In this document: positions 8,003-13,946 of the stretch, piece after piece
Position numbering within the stretch: position 1 is the first letter of the stretch
Layout of the letters: each line of letters begins with the position of its first letter
Made by a program: the position numbers and the translations under genes
Notes under the pieces: generated by a model
The model's database searches: none
What the model was told of the DNA's origin: nothing
Seen by the model: the letters and a program-made list of their open reading frames with translations, nothing else
Source: Ornithomonoglobus_A sp034090805
GTDB lineage: Bacteria > Bacillota > Clostridia > UBA1381
Assembly: GCA_034090805.1 (NCBI GenBank)
Contig: JAXDRV010000085.1
Coordinates: 1 to 21,275 of the forward strand
Direction of reading: 5' to 3'
DNA length: 21,275 bases

Positions 8003-8013
8003 TACTTTTACAC
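7982..8013 (-). terminator. Rho-independent terminator of sigG
   Basis: On the minus strand, GTGTAAAAGT (8013-8004) and ACTTTTACAC (7999-7990) form a perfect 10-bp stem with a 4-nt loop, followed at once by eight T residues (7989-7982). The stem is AT-rich but the T-tract is uninterrupted. It begins 24 bases after the sigG stop codon. Confidence 0.85.
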
Positions 8014-8037
8014 AGAAGGAATGATAATATATACTTT

Positions 8038-8808
8038 TTATACATATTTTCGCATTTGTTTTAGTGCGGATTTTTCAAGTCTTGATACCTGAGCCTGGGA
8101 AATCCCTATTTCGTTTGCCACCTCCATCTGGGTTTTGCCCCTGAAAAATCTCAGGTTCAGTATGTGCTTTTCACGCTCATCGAGGTGATTCATTGCCTCG
8201 TTTATGGCGATGTTTTCAAGCCAGTTCTCATCGGAATTTTTCGGGTCCTTTACCTGATCCATGACGAAAATCGCCTCGCCGCCGTCATGATATATCGGTT
8301 CAAAAAGCGATATTGGGTCGGCTATTGCGTCAAGAGCAAAAACCACGTCCTCTTTTGGGAGCGAAAGCTCCTTTGCGATTTCGGATATGGTAGGTTCTTT
8401 TGAATTTTTGTTTATCAGCTTTTCCTTTGCGGTAAGAGCCTTGTAGGCTATGTCCTTTAAGGAGCGGCTTACACGTATGGTGTTGTTATCACGCAGATAC
8501 CGTCTTATCTCGCCTATGATCATCGGCACGGCGTATGTGGAAAACTGCACGTTCTGCGACAGGTCAAAGTTGTCTATCGCTTTGATAAGACCTATGCACC
8601 CGACCTGAAACAAATCATCCGCATTTTCGCCTCTGTTTCCGAAACGCTGTATAACGGACAGCACAAGACGCAGATTTCCTTGTACGAATTTTTCTCTCGC
8701 CTCTTTATCTCCCGCCTTTATTTTTATAAAAAGCTCATCTTTTTCCTGCTTTGTCAGCGTTGGCAGCTTTGAAGTGTTGACACCGCATATTTCAACCTTG
8801 TTAGTCAT
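8038..8808 (-). CDS. sigG: Forespore sigma factor SigG
   Basis: This 256-aa sigma-70 family protein begins MTNKVEICGVNTSKLPTLT, the N-terminal KVEICGV-TSKLP block characteristic of SigG. Region 2 follows (about 45-115, with DDLFQVGCIGLIKAIDNFD and FSTYAVPMIIGEIRRYLRD), then region 3, then region 4 with a helix-turn-helix (TQMEVANEIGISQAQVSRLE, about 230-249). SigG directs late gene expression in the forespore. The ATG at 8806-8808 has AGGAGG about 9 nt upstream, part of which is buried in a long hairpin. It follows sigE in the same direction, the order known from Bacillus. I could not place a confident sigma-F/G promoter in the 87-bp gap. Confidence 0.96.
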   Translation of the reverse strand: MTNKVEICGVNTSKLPTLTKQEKDELFIKIKAGDKEAREKFVQGNLRLVLSVIQRFGNRGENADDLFQVGCIGLIKAIDNFDLSQNVQFSTYAVPMIIGEIRRYLRDNNTIRVSRSLKDIAYKALTAKEKLINKNSKEPTISEIAKELSLPKEDVVFALDAIADPISLFEPIYHDGGEAIFVMDQVKDPKNSDENWLENIAINEAMNHLDEREKHILNLRFFRGKTQMEVANEIGISQAQVSRLEKSALKQMRKYV

Positions 8809-8819
8809 AGTAATATCCT

Positions 8820-8888
8820 CCTGAATTTAACCGAAGAGAATACGGCGGTTTCCGTATATCATATTAAGCTTCGGTATGTAAATTCAGG
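8820..8888 (-). promoter_or_regulatory. Leader hairpin sequestering the sigG ribosome binding site
   Basis: On the minus strand, the 17 bases at 8836-8820 (ending AAATTCAGG) pair completely with 8888-8869, leaving only a three-base CAT bulge. The 3' arm ends inside the AGGAGG ribosome binding site of sigG. A smaller perfect 6-bp hairpin (ATACGG/CCGTAT, 8840-8857) lies in its loop. In a transcript reading through from sigE the structure should reduce sigG translation; a shorter transcript starting inside it would escape. Confidence 0.75.
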
Positions 8889-8895
8889 GGATTCG

Positions 8896-9600
8896 TCAGC
8901 TCATCTTGGCGATTTCCTTTTTAAGACGTCCGATTATGCGTTTTTCAAGACGTGAAATATATGACTGCGATATGCCGAGAAGATCGGCGACCTCTTTTTG
9001 CGTCTTTTCGGGACGGTGGTCAAGTCCGAATCTCAGCTCCATTATTTTCCGCTCACGTCCTGTGAGCTTGGTAAGTGCCGCCGAAAGGAGCTTCCTGTCA
9101 ACCTCGTCCTCGATGCCCTTGCAGATAACATCGTTGTCCGTGCCGAGAATATCGGAAAGCAGCAGCTCATTTCCGTCCCAGTCGACATTTAACGGCTCGT
9201 CAATCGAAATTTCGGTGCGTGTGTTTGAGTTTTTGCGAAGATACATCAAAATTTCGTTTTCGATACATCTCGATGCATATGTTGCAAGCTTTATGTTTTT
9301 TGAGGGATTAAATGTATTTATTGATTTTATCAGTCCTATCGTACCGATTGAAATTAAATCCTCAATAAAAATTCCTGTATTTTCAAATTTGCGTGCAATG
9401 TATACAACAAGCCGCAGATTACGCTCGATAAGCGTCGTTTTTACGGATTCGTCACCGTTTTCAAGCCGCAGTATCAGTGCCTCCTCCTCGTCCTTGCTCA
9501 GCGGCGGAGGGAGGCTGTCGCTGCCGCCTATGTAAAAAACGCCGTCCTCGTGTCCGGATTTGAGCATCAGTAATTTGCCGCTGAGTTTAGATAGTATCAT
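8896..9600 (-). CDS. sigE: Mother-cell sigma factor, pro-SigE
   Basis: The 234-aa protein is the inactive precursor of SigE. It has an N-terminal pro-sequence of about 25-30 residues ending around VFYIGGSDSLPPPLS, a region 2 with DLISIGTIGLIKSINTFNPSKNIKLATYASRCIENEILMYLR split across about 80-123, and a region 4 helix-turn-helix (TQKEVADLLGISQSYISRLE, about 202-221). SpoIIGA removes the pro-sequence after asymmetric division. The ATG at 9598-9600 directly abuts the spoIIGA stop (TAAATG), with GGAGGA just upstream, so the two are translationally coupled and made together. The gene is 87 bp upstream of sigG. Confidence 0.96.
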   Translation of the reverse strand: MILSKLSGKLLMLKSGHEDGVFYIGGSDSLPPPLSKDEEEALILRLENGDESVKTTLIERNLRLVVYIARKFENTGIFIEDLISIGTIGLIKSINTFNPSKNIKLATYASRCIENEILMYLRKNSNTRTEISIDEPLNVDWDGNELLLSDILGTDNDVICKGIEDEVDRKLLSAALTKLTGRERKIMELRFGLDHRPEKTQKEVADLLGISQSYISRLEKRIIGRLKKEIAKMS

Positions 9601-10371
9601 TTATATTCCTCCGATTAAAGCTCCGCAGCCATCGGCAAAGCGTTCCTCCGAAATGCCGATAACTGCGTTGTTTATTTCCTTGTTGCCGTCAAGCATGATT
9701 TTGTCGGGAACGAACCCGATTACCGCTCCGGAATGACCGAGCGAACGATAGGGGATAATAACGGGCGCCTCGGACGTTAAAATTCCGTCCGTATCAAGCT
9801 CCTCAAGCTCATTTCTGCAAACGAGTATTACCCGCCGTTTTGTTTTGGGATCTCTTAAAAGATTCCCACTGTCGTAAAGCGCCGTAACGGACGCTGTTCT
9901 GCCGTTTTTAAATATGGTAAGCGTGTATTTTGATTTGCGGTGCAGCCTTGCTCTTGCAAAGTCGAGTGCCGTGACTGCCGGCAGCGATATTAAAAATACC
10001 GCAGCGAACACGGGCGGGGAAATATCAAAATACATAACGCCGTTTTTTAAAATTATTTCCGCCGAATTTTTGAAAAATGATATTTCAAGCGTGACTGCCG
10101 CATACATTAACAATACGGTCGTGAGGAAAATCAATATCCCCCGTATATGCGGACCGAATGCAACGAGCGAGGCGGCGGTATATCCGAGCAGCGTCAGGAC
10201 TGCTGCCGCCGCACCGTCAGATGCAAACGCAGCCGAGGCAAATGCGGCTCCGGCGGCCGATGCCGCAGCATGACGGCAAAACCGTGTGCCGCATACGTGC
10301 ACGGACGGAAGCAGGCATAAAAACAGTGCCGAAAAATTTATAAGAAACAGCCGTTCAGCATAAATTTCCAT
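9601..10371 (-). CDS. spoIIGA: Sporulation sigma-E processing peptidase SpoIIGA
   Basis: The 256-aa membrane-bound aspartic protease activates pro-SigE. The N-terminal half is hydrophobic, with about five predicted membrane segments (starting IYAERLFLINFSALFLCLL). The cytoplasmic C-terminal half carries the catalytic motif ALYDSGNLLRDP (Asp at about 167) and IPYRSLG, both typical of SpoIIGA. The ATG at 10369-10371 was chosen over the in-frame ATG at 10396-10398. Family members begin M-x-(V/I)-YA-(D/E), and GGAGAGG/GAGGCGG lies 8-11 nt upstream of it, while nothing like an SD precedes the longer start. Upstream are a -10 TATAAT and three Spo0A boxes. Confidence 0.92.
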   Translation of the reverse strand: MEIYAERLFLINFSALFLCLLPSVHVCGTRFCRHAAASAAGAAFASAAFASDGAAAAVLTLLGYTAASLVAFGPHIRGILIFLTTVLLMYAAVTLEISFFKNSAEIILKNGVMYFDISPPVFAAVFLISLPAVTALDFARARLHRKSKYTLTIFKNGRTASVTALYDSGNLLRDPKTKRRVILVCRNELEELDTDGILTSEAPVIIPYRSLGHSGAVIGFVPDKIMLDGNKEINNAVIGISEERFADGCGALIGGI

Positions 10372-10410
10372 AATGAGCGCCGCCTCTCCGATTTGCATTT
10401 GCTAAAACAT

Positions 10411-10476
10411 ATTATACTACCGCATATCCGAAAAGACTGTCGAAGTCGGTTGTCGAACGGATAAAATCTTTCGACA
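10411..10476 (-). promoter_or_regulatory. Spo0A-controlled spoIIG promoter region
   Basis: The minus-strand -10 TATAAT is at 10411-10416. Exactly 22 bp upstream is TTCGAC (10439-10444), a poor -35 that overlaps an 0A box. Three exact TGTCGAA boxes are present: 10438-10444 and 10451-10457 read on the plus strand, 10470-10476 on the minus strand. The Bacillus subtilis spoIIG promoter is known for the same 22-bp spacing and for Spo0A~P binding over its -35 region, so this strongly suggests Spo0A activation of spoIIGA-sigE. Confidence 0.88.
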
Positions 10477-10498
10477 TATGAATTTACAAAAAATACAT

Positions 10499-10527
10499 TT
10501 TACAAATCCTATAAAATGTGCTATAAT
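10499..10527 (+). promoter_or_regulatory. Sigma-A promoter for the glycosidase gene
   Basis: TTTACA (10499-10504) and TATAAT (10522-10527) are spaced by 17 bp. It is divergent from the spoIIG promoter, and the nearest 0A box ends 22 bp upstream of its -35. Transcripts would carry the family A hairpin repeat in a leader of about 170 nt. Confidence 0.7.
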
Positions 10528-10535
10528 AATGTTCA

Positions 10536-10661
10536 CCGAACAAATGCGATTTTCAATTGTATTTGGAAAATTATGAATGATTTTACACGGTTTGTATTGA
10601 TAAAGTCTGCCAAAACAATTATGAAACGCTTGTCAGCCTATATCGTTTCATAATTATTCGG
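10536..10661 (+). repeat. MITE-like hairpin repeat, family A, short copy
   Basis: This segment is bounded by CCGAACAA and TTATTCGG, imperfect terminal inverted repeats. It shares its order of blocks with the reverse complement of 21035-21273. Hairpin 1 (10542-10551 with 10555-10564) is fully paired as plus-strand RNA, with two G-U pairs. The first arm of hairpin 2 is missing. A long terminal hairpin pairs 10607-10628 with 10644-10664. Similarity to the other copy continues for about 13 bp past the right end (GCAGTCATTA...). It lies in the leader of the glycosidase gene. Confidence 0.8.
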
Positions 10662-10703
10662 CAGTCATTATTAAAGATTTTAATCCCGGAGGGAAGGATA
10701 ATT

Positions 10704-12674
10704 TTGAAAGCAAGGGTAATTTTTGCCGCGGCGGCAATAATGGTTGCGGCGCAGACTGCGTATGCCGATGTACTCGGTGATAAAACCGGCGGCTATACAA
10801 ACGATATGGGCGCATACAGCGTTTTTAACAAAACTGAATTTGAAAGTCCGAGCGTCGGGAAACAGACGGAATATTATGTGGAATACACTCCGAACACAGA
10901 CGCTGTCCCGGTCGTGGCGGGTGACGGTTCTTTGTGGGGACAGTCCGATATTATGCAGACGGCGGCGGCAATGGATTCAAGAGTTGTTGCGGGAATAAAC
11001 GGAGATTTTTTCTCGTTTAAGACGGGACTGCCGATGGGAGCGGCGATAAGCGGCGGACGTGTTCTCACAACAATAGCGGAAAGTCGACCGGCAATAGGCT
11101 TTCGTGCGGACGGTACGGCGTTTATAGATAATCTGCAAATCAGCACCGAGGCGGTAAAGGACGGAAAGGCATACACGATAGAATGTATAAACAAATGGTA
11201 TCAAGGCGGCTTTGACCCGATATTTGCCTTGACGGACGATTTCGGAAAGGAAACGAAAACGGAGTCGGAGTGCATATTTGTTATATGTTATCCGTCAGCC
11301 GGAGAGAGCGGCTTAAGGGTAAATTCGGAGCTTAAGGTACGTGTTGCGGAGCGTGAGGAGTATGACGGCTCTTTGGCAATCCCTGAGGGGAGTGTTGTGC
11401 TTGTCATTGACAAGGCATTCGGAAAGCCGGAGCTTAAGGAGTTTATGAACAGCCTTAACGAGGGCGATGAATTTACGATAAAGTGCAGTGCGCCGGAGAT
11501 TTGGAGCGAGGCTGCGGAGGCGGTCAGCACCGAGGGCGGTAGACTTTTGGAGAACGGCGAAATCTGCGGAGGACTTGAAGCGGGGACTGCGCCGAGAACG
11601 GCGGCAGGGATCAAGCCTAACGGGAATCTTATAATGTACACGCTTGACGGGCGGCAGAGCGGCTACAGCTACGGGGCGCAGCTTACAACGCTTGCACGGA
11701 GAATGAGGGAGCTTGGGTGTACGGACGCAATAAATCTTGACGGCGGCGGTTCGACCGTAATGGGTGCGCTGCTTTCGGGGACAGACAGCTTTTCGGTCAT
11801 GAACAGTCCGTCAGACGGGTATCCGAGAAGAGCGGCGAATTTTATTTTTCTGCGAGATAACAGGCAGCCTACCGGTATTCCGTGGATTGTTAATTTAAAG
11901 CCGATAAACGATACGTATTACCTGGGTGACAGCGTAAAAATCGAGGCGGAAAGCGTATATGATACATCAAATTACAAAACGGATATGTCAGGCATAAACG
12001 CAGATGTCACAAATGCAGTTATATCCGATAATCTCACGGTTTCGTTTGATGCGATCGGAGAAGCCTCGATACACATATACGGCGGCAAATTTGATAAAAC
12101 GATAAACGTGACGGTACACAGAGTGAAATTTGCCGATACGGACGGACATTGGGCAAAGGATAAGATACAGGCAATGTCTGACGAGGGAATATTAAACGGC
12201 GTAAAGGACGGCGGCGAAACGTATTTCAATCCCGACAGCGGTATGACGAGAGCCGAGCTTGCGGCGATTATAAGCCGTTTTAAGAAGCTTGATTATTCGG
12301 AATACGAAAATGCCGTGCTGCCGTTTGCCGACAGCGATAAAATACAGCCGTGGGCACTTGCATCTGTAAAGGCGGTATACGGCAGCGGACTGATGAACGG
12401 AAAATCCGATGACGGCGGCAAGACGCTTGTCTTTGACCCCGACAGCCATGTGACGAGAGCCGAGGTTATGACGCTTTTGGCAAGGGCGGTCAGCATAGAG
12501 GATTATTCCGAAACGGCATTTGCGGATGATGACGATATTCCTCAGTGGGCAAGGGACGGCATAACACGCCTTGTAAGTGCGGGGATAGTAAAAGGTTACG
12601 AGGATAACACCATAAGACCGAATCTGCGGATGACAAGAGCCGAGGGTGCGGCTATGCTATTTAACTGCAAATGA
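10704..12674 (+). CDS. Secreted phosphodiester glycosidase with three SLH repeats
   Basis: The 656-aa product has a signal peptide (MKARVIFAAAAIMVAAQTAYA). A phosphodiester glycosidase (NAGPA-type) domain covers about 60-390, with NGDFFSFKTGLPMG, PRTAAGIKPNG and the glycine-rich INLDGGGSTVM. A beta-rich segment follows (about 400-470). Three surface-layer homology repeats end the protein (about 475-525, 535-590, 600-656; FADTDGHWAKD, FADSDKIQPWA, FADDDDIPQWA, each ending near TRAE). It is predicted to bind cell-wall polymer through the SLH repeats and to cleave a sugar phosphodiester; the substrate is unknown. The start is TTG at 10704 with GGAGGG 10 nt upstream. It lies between the spoIIG cluster and spoIID, so a sporulation-related role is possible but not shown. 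Confidence 0.88.
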   Translation: MKARVIFAAAAIMVAAQTAYADVLGDKTGGYTNDMGAYSVFNKTEFESPSVGKQTEYYVEYTPNTDAVPVVAGDGSLWGQSDIMQTAAAMDSRVVAGINGDFFSFKTGLPMGAAISGGRVLTTIAESRPAIGFRADGTAFIDNLQISTEAVKDGKAYTIECINKWYQGGFDPIFALTDDFGKETKTESECIFVICYPSAGESGLRVNSELKVRVAEREEYDGSLAIPEGSVVLVIDKAFGKPELKEFMNSLNEGDEFTIKCSAPEIWSEAAEAVSTEGGRLLENGEICGGLEAGTAPRTAAGIKPNGNLIMYTLDGRQSGYSYGAQLTTLARRMRELGCTDAINLDGGGSTVMGALLSGTDSFSVMNSPSDGYPRRAANFIFLRDNRQPTGIPWIVNLKPINDTYYLGDSVKIEAESVYDTSNYKTDMSGINADVTNAVISDNLTVSFDAIGEASIHIYGGKFDKTINVTVHRVKFADTDGHWAKDKIQAMSDEGILNGVKDGGETYFNPDSGMTRAELAAIISRFKKLDYSEYENAVLPFADSDKIQPWALASVKAVYGSGLMNGKSDDGGKTLVFDPDSHVTRAEVMTLLARAVSIEDYSETAFADDDDIPQWARDGITRLVSAGIVKGYEDNTIRPNLRMTRAEGAAMLFNCK

Positions 12675-12691
12675 ATAATAAATCACATAAG

Positions 12692-12732
12692 CGTTTCATA
12701 TATATTAACAGGCAGGTGATATATATGAAACG
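12692..12732 (+). promoter_or_regulatory. Hairpin enclosing the spoIID translation start
   Basis: CGTTTCATATATAT (12692-12705) pairs perfectly with ATATATATGAAACG (12719-12732), a 14-bp stem. The 13-nt loop holds the start of the SD (AGGTG). The spoIID start codon (12725-12727) is inside the 3' arm. Folding would hide the start codon. Confidence 0.7.
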
Positions 12733-13675
12733 TTTTTTTATTTTGTCGGCGGCGGCAGTTTTTATTATTATGATTATCCCGCCGATAATCGTACTTATTA
12801 TGGGAGGTGTTGCGGATAATTCCGAGGGCGACAGGGGACTTATAAAGGTTTACTTTGCGGCGGAGGATAAGGTTATGGAGATAAACAGAGCGGAGTACCT
12901 TGAGGGAGTGGTTGCTGCGGAAATGGCGGCGGAATTTAACAAGGAGGCGCTTAGGGCGCAGGCGGTGGCTGCAAGGACGTATATGGTATACCATTCCGAA
13001 AATGCAAAGGAGCATAAGGACGGAGCGGTGGTTTGTACCGATTACAAACACTGTCAAGCATGGACTAACATAGATGATAAAATGGAATCATGGGGCGGCA
13101 ATGCGGAAAAATACAGACACAAAATCGAACAGGCGGTAAAAGCAACGTCCGATGAGGTGATAGCGTATGAGGATAAGCCGATAAATGCGGTGTTTTTTTC
13201 GACCTCGTCCGGCAATACCGAAAATGCCGCCGACGTATGGGGCGAGGCATTCCCGTATCTTGTGAGTGTTTCATCGCCGGGAGAGGAGAGCGCACCGAAT
13301 TTCACGAGCGAAAGCGTGGTTTCAAAGGACGAGGTGAAAAAGCTTTTGTCGGATTTTAACGCAAAGCTCAAAAATGCGAATTTTTCGGGTACGGTATTTT
13401 CTGATATTGAACGCTCAGAGGCGGGAGGGATAAAAAGTATAAGCGTCTGCGGTGTGAAAATAAAGGGTACGGAGCTTAGGAGCATTTTTTCTTTGAAATC
13501 AACAAACGTGCAGATAGACGAAAGCGGTGACAGCATAAAATTCAGCGTCAAGGGCTATGGACACGGTGTGGGCATGAGCCAGTACGGCGCACAGGCAATG
13601 GCTGAAAACGGAGCGGATTATAAGGAAATTCTCGCTCATTACTATACCGGCACAAGCGTGATAAAGCAAAAATAA
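12725..13675 (+). CDS. spoIID: Stage II sporulation protein D (SpoIID)
   Basis: The 316-aa product is the peptidoglycan lytic transglycosylase of the engulfment complex. It has an N-terminal membrane anchor (about 4-30), then the SpoIID domain with YLEGVVAAEMAAEFNKEALRAQAVAARTY split over about 59-88 (catalytic glutamate expected in VVAAEM), AVFFSTSSGNTENAADVWG, and the C-terminal GYGHGVGMSQYGAQAMAENG motif. It acts outside the mother-cell membrane with SpoIIM and SpoIIP. The start at 12725 is preferred over an ATG at 12671 because GGTGA lies 6 nt upstream and the membrane anchor follows directly. It begins 50 bp after the glycosidase gene. Its start codon lies in a 14-bp stem. Confidence 0.94.
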   Translation: MKRFFILSAAAVFIIMIIPPIIVLIMGGVADNSEGDRGLIKVYFAAEDKVMEINRAEYLEGVVAAEMAAEFNKEALRAQAVAARTYMVYHSENAKEHKDGAVVCTDYKHCQAWTNIDDKMESWGGNAEKYRHKIEQAVKATSDEVIAYEDKPINAVFFSTSSGNTENAADVWGEAFPYLVSVSSPGEESAPNFTSESVVSKDEVKKLLSDFNAKLKNANFSGTVFSDIERSEAGGIKSISVCGVKIKGTELRSIFSLKSTNVQIDESGDSIKFSVKGYGHGVGMSQYGAQAMAENGADYKEILAHYYTGTSVIKQK

Positions 13676-13680
13676 AAAAC

Positions 13681-13709
13681 TTTACATCAGGGTGATGATG
13701 TGATATAAT
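13681..13709 (+). promoter_or_regulatory. Sigma-A promoter upstream of rqcH, with palindrome in spacer
   Basis: TTTACA (13681-13686), a 17-bp spacer and TATAAT (13704-13709) with extended-10 TG form a good promoter. ACATCA (13684-13689) and TGATGT (13696-13701) form a perfect inverted repeat with a 6-bp gap lying between -35 and -10, where an operator would block polymerase. A second TATAAT follows at 13715-13720. Transcripts would carry the family B repeat. Confidence 0.7.
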
Positions 13710-13745
13710 AATGATATAATACACATTTACTGAAAGGAATTTAAT

Positions 13746-13946
13746 GTGAAAAATAAGCGGCGCATCTTGCCCTTTATCGGAGCTTGAAGTATCAACGTAC
13801 ATCGGCGCTCCTCAAAAGAGCAATTTGCACTCACCGCCAAGAAGGGCGGACGCACGGAGTGCGGCTTTTGCGGAGCAAAAGTGATGACAAGCTTCTTTTC
13901 CACATTATGATTTGTGCCGCCGTATGGCGGCAGAATGGAGATTAAA
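13746..13946 (+). repeat. Dispersed leader repeat, family B, long copy
   Basis: The 201-bp segment matches the reverse complement of 5467-5607 at both ends and ends at the rqcH start codon with GGAGATTAAA. After AGAGCAATTTGC it carries about 60 extra nucleotides with two hairpins: GCACTC/GAGTGC enclosing CCGCC/GGCGG, and CTTTTGC-GGA-GCAAAAG. The terminal hairpin TGCCGCC-GTAT-GGCGGCA is a perfect 7-bp stem placed 5 nt before GGAG. A 13-codon frame opening with GTG at 13746 is not preserved in the other copy, so I do not call it a leader peptide. Confidence 0.85.

Noticed and set aside
8809..8895. Sigma-F/G-type promoter for sigG
   Set aside because: Fragments such as CATACC and TGAATT occur, but no pair with correct spacing is convincing.
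8906..9535. 209-aa plus-strand ORF antisense to sigE
   Set aside because: It is serine/arginine-rich shadow coding produced by the codon use of sigE; it has no ribosome binding site and the sense gene is certain.
13746..13787. Thirteen-codon leader peptide starting GTG inside the family B repeat
   Set aside because: The other copy has GTA at this position and no alternative start, so the frame is not conserved.
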